Shown here: one piece after another, positions 1 to 6,570 of the stretch
Layout: every line of letters starts with the position of its first letter
How positions within the stretch are numbered: position 1 is the stretch's first letter
Assembly: GCA_025450095.1 (NCBI GenBank)
Contig: JANWID010000013.1
Span: 1-8,487, forward strand
Length of the DNA: 8,487 nt
Reading direction: 5' to 3'
DNA from: Bacteroidia bacterium
GTDB lineage: Bacteria; Bacteroidota; Bacteroidia; AKYH767-A; OLB10
Notes under the pieces: generated by a model
The model's input: only the letters and a program-made list of their open reading frames with translations
Database searches by the model: none
What the model was told of the DNA's origin: nothing
Position numbers and translations under genes: made by a program

Positions 1-190
1 ATTAATGATTTCGTTCGGCCGCCAACATGGCGTCCCTACACTAATTCCCTTATTTTGCTATTCCCTCATTCTCTAATTCTCCCATTCCCTAATTCTCCTA
101 TTAATGATTTCGTTCGGCCGCCAACATGGCGTCCCTACACTAATTCCCTCATTCTCTCATTCTCTAATTCTCCCATTAATGATTTCGTTC

Positions 191-209
191 GGACGCCAAC
201 ATGGCGTCC
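191..209. repeat. Perfect 8-bp palindrome of the third repeat block
   Basis: GGACGCCA at 191-198 and TGGCGTCC at 202-209 are perfect inverted arms around the 3-base centre ACA. The same element in the first two blocks (about 17-35 and 116-134) has C in place of A in the left arm, leaving 5 bp plus 2 bp of pairing around one mismatch. The arms would form a short cruciform or RNA hairpin. No T-run follows, so it is not an obvious terminator. It resembles the small GCGTCCCTAC-type intergenic palindromes known from several bacterial phyla; that resemblance is from memory and has not been searched. Confidence 0.75.
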
Positions 210-236
210 CTACACTAATCCGCATATTCTCTCATT

Positions 237-289
237 CCCTTATTCTCCCATTCCCTCATTCTCCCATTCTCCCATTCCCTCATTCTCCC
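237..289 (-). other. G-quadruplex-compatible motif on the minus strand
   Basis: On the plus strand, CCC runs occur at 237-239, 247-249, 253-255, 263-265, 271-273, 277-279 and 287-289. The gaps are 7, 3, 7, 5, 3 and 7 bases. The minus strand therefore has seven GGG tracts with every loop 7 bases or shorter, which meets the usual G3+N1-7 rule several times over. This follows from the octamer unit, since each CATTCCCT or CATTCTCC-C unit supplies one CCC. Folding in the cell is inferred, not shown. Confidence 0.6.
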
Positions 290-300
290 ATTACTTTCCC

Positions 301-635
301 TAAATAATTTCCCCCGTTCCCTCAACCAGCATTGTTTCTGCCGAAAGGCACTTTCACTTTTACATCGCATTTGTTTATTTTACAGGATCAACCGGTTAAA
401 CCATTTTGATAGTATTACGATCATTTTGCCTTGGTCAGGGTCAATTTTGTTGAAAAGTATTTTTCAGCCCTGTTGAAAAAGTAAATAAAACTGTGCAATT
501 TTGTAACAGTTAAAAACAAGCCGTTTACGGATCCGTTTAGTTTATATAAGGAGTCATTCCGGAACCGGTTCTTTTGATAGTAAAACAATCAATCGATAAT
601 CAACTATTCAGTTCATAAAATTATTTTCAGAAACT
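301..635. other. recA upstream intergenic region
   Basis: This stretch of about 335 bases has no convincing gene. It is AT-rich and contains a candidate promoter (473-503), short direct repeats (CATTTTG at 402-408 and 422-428; CAATTTTG at 442-449 and 496-503; TGTTGAAAA at 448-456 and 471-479), and three small perfect palindromes: AACCGGTT at 390-397, ACGGATCCGT at 527-536 and GAACCGGTTC at 562-571. CCGTTTA is repeated at 521-527 and 533-539. No Shine-Dalgarno sequence precedes the recA ATG; ATTATTTTCAGAAACT lies directly before it, which is normal for Bacteroidota. Confidence 0.6.
473..503 (+). promoter_or_regulatory. Candidate recA promoter (Bacteroidota -33/-7 type)
   Basis: TTG at 473-475 is followed by 20 bases and then CAATTTTG at 496-503. 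This matches the Bacteroidota primary sigma pattern TTG-N19-21-TAnnTTTG at all but one of the fixed -7 positions (C for T at the first base). It would start transcription near 508-511 and give a leader of about 125 nt before the recA ATG. Other TTTTG strings upstream (401-449) lack a TTG at the right distance. Transcript mapping would be needed to confirm the start. Confidence 0.4.
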
Positions 636-1655
636 ATGTCTACTACAGAAACCACCAGCAAAGAAAAGCTCAAAGTACTACAGCTCGCCATCGACCGCAT
701 TGAAAAATCGTACGGAAAAGGAACCATTATGCGCATGGGCGATTCGCCCGTTGAGGCAATCGAAGCCATACAAACAGGCTCCATCGGTCTCGATATAGCT
801 TTAGGAATTGGTGGCTTACCCAAAGGCAGGGTCATTGAAATATACGGTCCCGAATCATCCGGAAAAACTACCCTGGCTATCCATGCCATTGCCGAAGTGC
901 AGCGAAATGGTGGCATCGCGGCTTTTATTGACGCCGAACATGCCTTCGACCGGTACTATGCTCAGAAGCTCGGAGTTGATATTGAAAATCTGCTTATCTC
1001 TCAACCCGACAATGGCGAGCTGGCACTCGAGATCACTGAAAACCTGATTCGTTCCGGGGCAATCGATATTATCGTAATCGACTCCGTTGCGGCACTTACT
1101 CCCAAAGCTGAAATCGAAGGTGAAATGGGTGAATCAAAAATGGGACTCCAGGCCCGGTTGATGTCGCAGGCATTGAGAAAACTTACTGCCACCATCAGTC
1201 GCACCGGCTGCTGCTGCATATTTATCAATCAGCTTCGCGAGAAAATAGGAGTGATGTTCGGTAACCCCGAAACTACCACCGGCGGTAACGCGCTTAAATT
1301 TTATGCATCGGTACGGCTTGATATCCGCAGGATCGGACAGATCAAGGAAGGTGAGACCATCATCGGAAACCGCACCCGGGTAAAAATTGTAAAGAACAAA
1401 GTGGCGCCACCTTTCCGTACCGCGGAATTTGACATCCTTTACGGAGAAGGAATCAGTCATACCGGTGAAGTCGTGGATATCGGAGTGGAACTCGGTATTG
1501 TTAAAAAGAGTGGTTCCTGGTTCAGCTATGGAGATACCAAGCTGGGACAGGGTCGCGAAGCCGTTCGTCAGCTCTTTCAGGATAACCCGGAACTGGCCGA
1601 AGAAATTGAAAACAAAATACGGGAGGCTAAATTGCAGCCTCCTGCGGAAGAATAA
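636..1655 (+). CDS. recA: RecA recombinase
   Basis: RecA binds single-stranded DNA as an ATP-dependent filament, drives homologous strand exchange and, where LexA exists, triggers its self-cleavage. The 339-residue product is of normal length. Visible features are the Walker A loop GPESSGKTT (71-79), the EHAFD motif with the catalytic Glu at 101, the Walker B strand IIVIDS with Asp149, and the signature region from KAEIEGEMG through MSQALRKL (157-183). The FINQLREK segment (196-203) holds the ATP-sensing Gln199 and leads into the DNA-binding L2 loop, [13 protein letters not shown] (205-217). The C-terminal domain (about 275-339) ends in a modest Glu-rich tail. The ATG at 636 gives the expected short N-terminal helix. 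A GCCC run at 191-194 sits just before the L2 region and is a lineage detail, not a defect. A strong terminator follows, so it is probably transcribed alone. Identification is secure. Confidence 0.98.
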   Translation: MSTTETTSKEKLKVLQLAIDRIEKSYGKGTIMRMGDSPVEAIEAIQTGSIGLDIALGIGGLPKGRVIEIYGPESSGKTTLAIHAIAEVQRNGGIAAFIDAEHAFDRYYAQKLGVDIENLLISQPDNGELALEITENLIRSGAIDIIVIDSVAALTPKAEIEGEMGESKMGLQARLMSQALRKLTATISRTGCCCIFINQLREKIGVMFGNPETTTGGNALKFYASVRLDIRRIGQIKEGETIIGNRTRVKIVKNKVAPPFRTAEFDILYGEGISHTGEVVDIGVELGIVKKSGSWFSYGDTKLGQGREAVRQLFQDNPELAEEIENKIREAKLQPPAEE

Positions 1656-1675
1656 GCACTTTTATTCATCAGATG

Positions 1676-1706
1676 AAAGCCGGGCCCATCCCGGCTTTTG
1701 TTTTTT
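1676..1706 (+). terminator. Intrinsic terminator of recA
   Basis: AAAGCCGGG (1676-1684) and CCCGGCTTT (1690-1698) form a perfect 9-bp stem around the loop CCCAT, followed by TGTTTTTT to 1706. It lies 20 bases after the recA stop and 31 bases before the next start, so it should separate recA from the TPR lipoprotein gene. Confidence 0.92.
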
Positions 1707-1737
1707 AAAGTATTTTCGCACTCCACTGATTTTGCAA

Positions 1738-2760
1738 ATGAAGAAAATTGTCATTTTATGTTCCGTGCTCGCGCTTGTATTTATCGCCTGCACGAATAAC
1801 CAGAAAGATCCTGATTCCGATAAGACAGCAGTAACGGATACAACACCAGCCGGTCTCCGGTTGAACGATCTTAATGAAAAAATTAATGCTAATCCTTCGG
1901 ATATTAAATTGCTTCATGAACGGGCAAGAGTGTTCATTGAATTGAAAAGATTTCCGGATGCATTGGAGGATATGCAGAAAGTGATTGCTGCCGATACAAC
2001 AAAGGCCGAATATTTTCTTACCATGGCCGACCTGGCCTTTGCCGCTAACAGGTCTTATGATGCGAAAAGTAATCTTGAAAAGGCGCTTGCAATAAATCCA
2101 GATGATACAGAAGCCATGATGCGCCTGGCTGAGCTAAACCTGATCGTGAAACATTACGAGGAATCTGTGACGTTGTTGAATACGATTCTCGAAAAAGATA
2201 AATCAAATACTACAGCCTGGCTGATGCGGGGTATCAATTATAAAGAAAATGGAGATACTGCCAAAGCCATCAGTGATTTCCAATCTGCAATAGAAGCCGA
2301 TCCTTCTTTTTATGATGCCTATATGCAATTAGGTATTCTTTACCAGCTGAAAAACGATCCGCTTTCGGAAGGCTACTTTACAAATGCAATTAAAATTAAA
2401 CCGAACAGCCAGGAAGCGCTTTATGGAAGGGGATTGTGGTACCAGGATCATAATAACCTGGATAAAGCAATTCGTGATTATACTTCCATCACACAACTGA
2501 ATCCGTCGCATAAAAATGCTCACTTTAACCTGGGTTACATACACCAGATTTATCTGAAAATATACCCGGAAGCAGCAAAGCATTATACACAGGCAATCCT
2601 GGCAGATCCAAAATATGCGGAAGCCTATTATAACCGCGGATTGTGCCTGGAAGCAATGGGAAATTACAGAGATGCAACATCCGATTTTAAAACAGCAATT
2701 ACGTTGCGTCCTTCCTATCCACCTGCTGAAGAAGGATTAAAACGTGTGGAAGGGAAATAA
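1738..2760 (+). CDS. TPR-repeat lipoprotein
   Basis: A 340-residue predicted lipoprotein. The signal peptide MKKIVILCSVLALVFIAC has a lipobox-like FIA-Cys with Cys18 as the lipidated residue; Phe at -3 is unusual but compatible. A polar, Asp-rich linker (19-50) follows. The rest is about eight tetratricopeptide repeats of 34-35 residues, roughly at 54-86, 88-121, 122-155, 156-189, 190-223, 224-257, 258-292 and 293-326, with recurring A-x-x-x-Y/F-x-x-A-I/L-x-x-x-P patterns. TPR arrays bind other proteins, so a scaffold or assembly role at the periplasmic face of a membrane is likely, but no partner is visible. An in-frame reading could begin at 1429 inside recA, but that would run through the recA terminator and lose the signal peptide, so the ATG at 1738 is chosen. 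The next gene is convergent. Confidence 0.88.
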   Translation: MKKIVILCSVLALVFIACTNNQKDPDSDKTAVTDTTPAGLRLNDLNEKINANPSDIKLLHERARVFIELKRFPDALEDMQKVIAADTTKAEYFLTMADLAFAANRSYDAKSNLEKALAINPDDTEAMMRLAELNLIVKHYEESVTLLNTILEKDKSNTTAWLMRGINYKENGDTAKAISDFQSAIEADPSFYDAYMQLGILYQLKNDPLSEGYFTNAIKIKPNSQEALYGRGLWYQDHNNLDKAIRDYTSITQLNPSHKNAHFNLGYIHQIYLKIYPEAAKHYTQAILADPKYAEAYYNRGLCLEAMGNYRDATSDFKTAITLRPSYPPAEEGLKRVEGK

Positions 2761-2779
2761 TTTGCAGAGGTTCCCATAG

Positions 2780-2799
2780 TTTACTTTTTGATCAGTAAA
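2780..2799 (+). other. Weak AT-rich hairpin after the TPR gene
   Basis: TTTACT (2780-2785) and AGTAAA (2794-2799) pair around an 8-base loop, 20 bases past the TPR lipoprotein stop, followed by TTTT. It could act as a weak terminator, but the stem is only 6 bp and AT-rich, so this is tentative. Confidence 0.25.
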
Positions 2800-2841
2800 T
2801 TTTCACGAAGGCATTGTCTAATGATTTACTAATTACAAATT

Positions 2842-2888
2842 CCGCCCACAATTGAATTTCGTTTTTCTTCAGTCTGTTGTGCGGGCGG
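2842..2888. repeat. Imperfect GC-rich inverted repeat
   Basis: CCGCCCACAA (2842-2851) pairs with TTGT-GC-GGGCGG (2877-2888) with a 2-base bulge (GC at 2881-2882), enclosing a 25-base AT-rich loop. The right arm continues into GTGTTTTG rather than a clean T-run. It could be a structured 3' end of the TPR transcript or the first member of the palindrome cluster that begins 18 bases later. No known RNA family is recognised. Confidence 0.5.
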
Positions 2889-2906
2889 TGTTTTGTTAGA
2901 ATCTAA

Positions 2907-3080
2907 CCCCGGGTTACGTCGCTCTGCCCCTTACCCGGGGATATGCACATTTAACCCCTTCAGGGTTATTTCTGCAATTTAATTTCTATTGAACCAAATC
3001 CCGAAGGGATTTAATGTGAATATCCCCCGATGCAATCGGGGGTTAGTAAGTTAAGATAATCCGGAACCCCGGAGGGGTTC
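2907..3080. repeat. REP-like cluster of five short palindromes
   Basis: Five perfect inverted repeats lie within 174 bases. (1) CCCCGGGT 2907-2914 with ACCCGGGG 2933-2940, 18-base loop. (2) TAACCC 2952-2957 with GGGTTA 2963-2968. (3) AAATCCC 2996-3002 with GGGATTT 3006-3012, loop GAA. (4) CCCCCGAT 3024-3031 with ATCGGGGG 3035-3042, loop GCA. (5) GAACCCC 3064-3070 with GGGGTTC 3074-3080, loop GGA. All have C-rich left arms and G-rich right arms, and four have loops of 3-5 bases. None is followed by a T-run. They sit between the 3' ends of two convergent genes, the usual place for REP/BIME elements. Similar AATCCCGAAGGGATT-type palindromes are, from memory, widespread in Bacteroidota genomes. 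Possible effects are protection of mRNA 3' ends or gyrase/nucleoid binding; none is shown here. Confidence 0.82.
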
Positions 3081-3149
3081 AATAAGAAAACCATAAAATT
3101 TAAAATAGGAACAACATGCGATTGAAGATCGTTTCAAAAGCACAATAAG

Positions 3150-5678
3150 TTATAATTTTATAAAAGATGTTGCTATCTGTTGTTGTTCATTTTCTGCAAC
3201 AATAAAATATCGTCCGCTTTCCAGGTTACTTATTTCCATTTGATAAACTGTTGTTGTCGGTCTCATTACCCGGATCACTTTTCCGGTAACATCAAATATT
3301 TTAACAGTTGAATTTGTTCCGATGCCAGTAATGGAAATGGTAATTACATCGGTTGCAGGATTAGGTGTTATTGAAATACTGGTTGCAGAAACTGGTGCGG
3401 TAATTCCGGTAATGGTTACCGGAAGCATATCTCGTTCGTATACGCCTTTGCCGTGAGTAGCCAGACGCAACTTCCGGTTTGAAGAAGAAATACTGATATC
3501 CATTACAAATGTTCCATCAATCAGGCCATCGCTGAAAGGCTGCCAGGTTTGCCCGCCATCAATGGAAACATAAATGCCGATATCATTTCCCAGGTACATA
3601 ATCAGGTCATTCAACGGATCGATGGTGATGGTATTCACAGGAAGATCGGGCAGCCCATTTCCAAACGCACTCCAGGAATTCCCTCCGTTCACCGAACGGA
3701 ACAAGTGCGGCGTTCCATATCCTGCAACTCCTACAAAAACCATATTATTATTATCCGGATTAATGGCTACATCCATAATATAACGGTTAGGGATACCTGA
3801 AATTACATTGATCCAGGTGCTTCCGCCATTGGTAGTCCGGAATAAACCTACCTGGGGAATCCATGCAGGTGCGGTTGCAGCATAAACCAGGTTTGGATCG
3901 GTGTCGCTGGCCTCCAGCACCAGTACTGCATTACCGTCGAGCGGCGTGTTGCTTCCAATCCAGTTTTGTCCTCCGTCAATACTTTTGTAAACTATATCGC
4001 GGCCGGCATACATTATATCAGGATTTGAAAGACACTGAATAAACGGACCGGCGAAATTAGTCCTCGGCTGAGGTCCATTTGTGGGGACATAAATGCTATT
4101 TTGAAAATTTTGAGCATGATCGGTTGATTGCTCAATATTCAGATATTGTGAAGAACCGTAAACAATATTATCATCGTTTGGATCAATGGATGTGCTCAGT
4201 CCGTCACCACCAATAACTCTTCTCCATCCTGGATTTCCCTCATATACAGCTGTAGCGTTATCCTGCAATCCGCCTATGGCAAAAAGTGAATCAGTAACAG
4301 AACATGAAAAGTTTGCATAAAACTGCTGGGTCTGATAACTACCATTACAACCTTCAAAGGAAAATCCTCCATCGGTTGAACGGAACACACCCCCGTCCGT
4401 TGCAGCGTATATGATATCATAATTTGTAGGATGAAAATACATCCTGTGAACATCAGCATGCACATAATCCGGCGGACCTTCCGGACCGCCAACTGTAGTA
4501 GCGCTAAAATCCCAGTTATACCAATACGTACATTGACCCAGATTTAATCCTCCATCAAAAGATTGCCATACATCGATTCCACTCGTTAAAATATAATCGG
4601 GGTCACCAGGATGTACAATTACGTCATGCGAATACCAACCCTGGTGCATCTGATAGTCGGTACTGTTGATCTGGTACCAGTTTAATCCGGCGTCATCGGA
4701 GCGGAATAATCCGAGTCCGCTGATCTGTTCACCAATACGTGCATAAAGTATCTGAGGAGAAGATTCACATACGGCCAGCATCCCTTTGCCACTCCATGTT
4801 GAAGGAAGTCCGGAGGTGATTTGGGTAAAGTTACTGCCACCATTAATGGAACGATAAATTCCGGGATCGGCAGAAAAAGAATTCCCGGCAGCTACAAATA
4901 CTACGGATGTATCACCAGGAAGCATCAGCAGGTCAGTAGCCATTTTAGTGGAATCTACCAGCGTCCAGGTCTGGCCACGATTGTATGTACGATATGTTCC
5001 TTCAGTAGTTGCTGCGAAAAGTGTGGATGGATTTACAGGATTAAAAATAATATCCTGGATACCCCGGAGCTCGTCGTATTGCCAGTCGAGGCTTTTACTC
5101 CACGTAGCACCTCCATCAGACGACTTGAGAATACCGATACCATATGTTCCCCGGGTAGTTCGTATTGCGAAACCGGTACCCGTACTCTGGTAATTGTAAA
5201 CCTCACCGGTACCAATGAACATTTCGGTTGTATCGAACGGATTAATGGCAATGGCAGCGACACCCAGTAACGGGAAACCTGTTTCTACCTGGTGCCATGC
5301 CTGGGCGCCAACACCTTCCGACCAAGTACGCCATAATCCACCCGCTGCCGAACCTGCATACATGGTTGCCGGATTTGCAGGATTAAAACACAAAGCAAGA
5401 GTTCTTCCACCGAAATTTTTTGGACCTATCGCTTCCCAGGTTCCCGGGAAAATTGCCGATCGGGATTGATTTCGTTTCATGCTCTGGAAACCCTCCGACA
5501 GGTAAGTCATATCAATGGAAGTACCTGGAAAACTACGTTGTTCGTACCATTCAGCTAATGCCTGACCTGCATGTAACAACCTGGGCTTTTTCATTTTGCC
5601 GGAATGGTATTCCGTGGGGAGCAACTCCAGAAGCCCGGTAAGTGTAAGTGCCGTCAACACAATAGTTAGAATTCTCAT
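3150..5678 (-). CDS. Secreted Asp-box/VPS10-like beta-propeller protein with type IX sorting domain
   Basis: An 842-residue secreted protein. A hydrophobic N-terminal signal (MRILTIVLTALTLTGLLELL) leads to a long beta-propeller region with Asp-box motifs of the S-x-D-G-G-x-T-W type at about 186-193, 232-238, 277-284, 327-334, 373-380, 434-441, 566-573, 615-622, 662-669 and 705-712. Each follows a segment such as NPxNPxxxYAG, the pattern of sortilin/VPS10-like and BNR propellers. The last 75 residues (768-842), with PNPATD, DVTGKVI and a final LESGRYFIVAENEQQQIATSFIKL-type strand pair, are a type A sorting domain of the type IX secretion system, so the protein should cross the outer membrane and stay on the surface or be released. 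No sialidase or other catalytic residues can be assigned; it may bind glycans or proteins. The frame also opens at TTG (5684), two codons earlier, but the ATG at 5678 is preferred. It is transcribed alone, divergent from the hydrolase gene. Confidence 0.88.
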   Translation of the reverse strand: MRILTIVLTALTLTGLLELLPTEYHSGKMKKPRLLHAGQALAEWYEQRSFPGTSIDMTYLSEGFQSMKRNQSRSAIFPGTWEAIGPKNFGGRTLALCFNPANPATMYAGSAAGGLWRTWSEGVGAQAWHQVETGFPLLGVAAIAINPFDTTEMFIGTGEVYNYQSTGTGFAIRTTRGTYGIGILKSSDGGATWSKSLDWQYDELRGIQDIIFNPVNPSTLFAATTEGTYRTYNRGQTWTLVDSTKMATDLLMLPGDTSVVFVAAGNSFSADPGIYRSINGGSNFTQITSGLPSTWSGKGMLAVCESSPQILYARIGEQISGLGLFRSDDAGLNWYQINSTDYQMHQGWYSHDVIVHPGDPDYILTSGIDVWQSFDGGLNLGQCTYWYNWDFSATTVGGPEGPPDYVHADVHRMYFHPTNYDIIYAATDGGVFRSTDGGFSFEGCNGSYQTQQFYANFSCSVTDSLFAIGGLQDNATAVYEGNPGWRRVIGGDGLSTSIDPNDDNIVYGSSQYLNIEQSTDHAQNFQNSIYVPTNGPQPRTNFAGPFIQCLSNPDIMYAGRDIVYKSIDGGQNWIGSNTPLDGNAVLVLEASDTDPNLVYAATAPAWIPQVGLFRTTNGGSTWINVISGIPNRYIMDVAINPDNNNMVFVGVAGYGTPHLFRSVNGGNSWSAFGNGLPDLPVNTITIDPLNDLIMYLGNDIGIYVSIDGGQTWQPFSDGLIDGTFVMDISISSSNRKLRLATHGKGVYERDMLPVTITGITAPVSATSISITPNPATDVITISITGIGTNSTVKIFDVTGKVIRVMRPTTTVYQMEISNLESGRYFIVAENEQQQIATSFIKL

Positions 5679-5781
5679 TTTCAAGAGTTTTATTGATTAT
5701 AAAGTTAAAATATAAAGCGTTAAAAGTGAATTTAATTTGTTAATAAAATGTAAATTTATATTTCACAGAAAGATGCTTCCG

Positions 5782-5797
5782 GCTTATATTTATAAGC
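5782..5797. promoter_or_regulatory. Palindrome in the divergent promoter region
   Basis: GCTTATA (5782-5788) and TATAAGC (5791-5797) are perfect inverted arms separated by TT. The element lies between the divergent propeller and hydrolase genes, ending 20 bases before the -7-like box at 5818-5825, so it covers the -33 region where the expected TTG is absent. This placement suits an operator or an activator site, but no regulator is encoded nearby and the sequence is AT-rich. Confidence 0.4.
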
Positions 5798-5817
5798 TAA
5801 GAACAGCCGAGAATGTT

Positions 5818-5825
5818 TAACTTTG
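5818..5825 (+). promoter_or_regulatory. TAnnTTTG -7 box of the hydrolase gene
   Basis: TAACTTTG is an exact match to the Bacteroidota -7 consensus TAnnTTTG. It would start transcription near 5831 and give a leader of about 34 nt before the ATG at 5865. No TTG is found 19-21 bases upstream, where the palindrome at 5782-5797 lies. The upstream alternative start, TTG at 5823-5825, falls inside this box, which argues against it. Confidence 0.5.
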
Positions 5826-5864
5826 CCAGCCAGGCCTGAAGCGGTGCTGAAGGTACTTAAATTA

Positions 5865-6545
5865 ATGAAAATCACTTATTACGGTCATTCCTGCTTTTCT
5901 GTGCTCGTCGATGGCAAGACACTTCTGTTTGACCCTTTCATTACTGAGAACAAACTAGCCAGGCATATTGAGGTTGACAAGGTCAAGGCCGATTATATTT
6001 TTATTTCACACGGACATCACGATCATATTGCGGATGCTGTGAGGATAGCTAAAAATAACCAGGCCCTTGTGGTCAGTAATCCTGAAATCATTAAATGGGT
6101 GAAAAGTCAGGGTATTTCCAAAACACATGCAATGAACATCGGAGGCCATTGGTTTTTTGAATTCGGGAAAGTGAAATGTGTGAACGCTGTGCACAGCAGT
6201 TCGCTTCCTGATGGTTCTTCCGGGGGCAGCCCGATGGGATTCCTGGTTGAATCGACAGAAAAGAGTTTTTATTACTCCGGTGATACGGCACTGACTTATG
6301 ACATGAAGCTGATAGGAGAGTTTAAGAAAATGAACTTTGCCCTTTTGCCTATTGGTAATAATTTTACTATGGGTATCGATAATGCTATCATTGCATCCCA
6401 GTTTATCCGGTGTGATGATATTATCGGGTTGCATTATGATACTTTCGACAGTATCATGATTGACAAAAATGAAGCACTTGATAAATTCGGCAGAGCAGGA
6501 AAACAACTGCTACTACCATCCATTGGAGAAACCATTGATGTTTGA
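5865..6545 (+). CDS. UPF0173-type metal-dependent hydrolase (metallo-beta-lactamase fold)
   Basis: A 226-residue cytosolic protein with no signal peptide. It opens with MKITYYGHSCF, typical of the UPF0173 branch of metallo-beta-lactamase-fold hydrolases (YtkL-like), followed by LLFDPF (20-25). The metal-binding HxHxDH motif is intact: His49, His51, Asp53, His54 in SHGHHDH. Further likely ligands are His110 (NAVH), Asp140 (YSGDT) and His190 (GLHYDTF). It probably holds two zinc or similar ions and hydrolyses a small ester, amide or phosphoester; the physiological substrate of this family is not settled. The frame extends upstream to a TTG at 5823, but that codon overlaps a perfect -7 promoter box and family members start at the MKI position, so ATG 5865 is chosen. 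Only 25 bases separate it from the next gene, suggesting co-transcription. Confidence 0.9.
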   Translation: MKITYYGHSCFSVLVDGKTLLFDPFITENKLARHIEVDKVKADYIFISHGHHDHIADAVRIAKNNQALVVSNPEIIKWVKSQGISKTHAMNIGGHWFFEFGKVKCVNAVHSSSLPDGSSGGSPMGFLVESTEKSFYYSGDTALTYDMKLIGEFKKMNFALLPIGNNFTMGIDNAIIASQFIRCDDIIGLHYDTFDSIMIDKNEALDKFGRAGKQLLLPSIGETIDV

Positions 6546-6570
6546 TATATTGCATTAAAATCTCACTACC

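Larger units (their letters stand above)
1..300. repeat. Composite repeat array: three palindromic blocks in octamer tandem repeats
   Basis: Seen directly: three near-identical 42-bp blocks at 1-42, 100-141 and 175-216, differing by one base (block position 19, C in the first two, A in the third). Between and after them the DNA runs in strict 8-base units of the form (C/A/T)ATTCYCY, mostly CATTCCCT, CATTCTCC, CATTCTCT or AATTCTCC, with a few degenerate units. There are seven units at 43-98, four at 142-173 and about ten at 217-296. Each block begins with a unit-like ATTAATG, so blocks and octamers form one composite element. The array continues past the left edge, so its full size is unknown. 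Open frames through it translate only to low-complexity Ser/Pro/Leu/Phe strings and are not genes. It is probably a dispersed intergenic repeat family. Its function is unknown. Confidence 0.9.

Noticed and set aside
1..216. CRISPR array
   Set aside because: The three repeats are evenly conserved, but the intervals are of unequal length (57 and 33 bases) and are themselves octamer repeats, not unique spacers. No cas genes are present.
55..307. Two overlapping open frames of 82 and 67 codons in the repeat array
   Set aside because: They are translations of the octamer and block repeats in two frames, giving only repeated Ser/Pro/Leu/Phe strings. There is no start signal and no independent coding pattern.
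562..571. GAACCGGTTC as a Bacillus-type SOS (LexA) box before recA
   Set aside because: The known box is GAAC-N4-GTTC. Here the spacer is 2 bases, so the half-sites are not correctly placed.
1429..1737. N-terminal extension of the TPR lipoprotein into recA
   Set aside because: The extension overlaps recA in another frame and crosses its intrinsic terminator. The signal peptide and lipobox start exactly at the ATG at 1738.
4821..5270. 149-codon open frame on the plus strand inside the propeller gene
   Set aside because: It is antisense to a well-supported gene with clear domains and has no recognisable motif of its own.
5679..5684. TTG start for the propeller protein, two codons upstream
   Set aside because: The ATG at 5678 is a better start and leaves a complete signal peptide; the two extra residues add nothing.
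5823..5864. TTG start giving a 240-residue hydrolase
   Set aside because: The TTG lies inside a perfect -7 promoter box, and the family starts at the MKITYYGHS position.
6006..6506. 166-codon minus-strand open frame
   Set aside because: It is the antisense shadow of the hydrolase gene, and that gene has intact metal-binding motifs.
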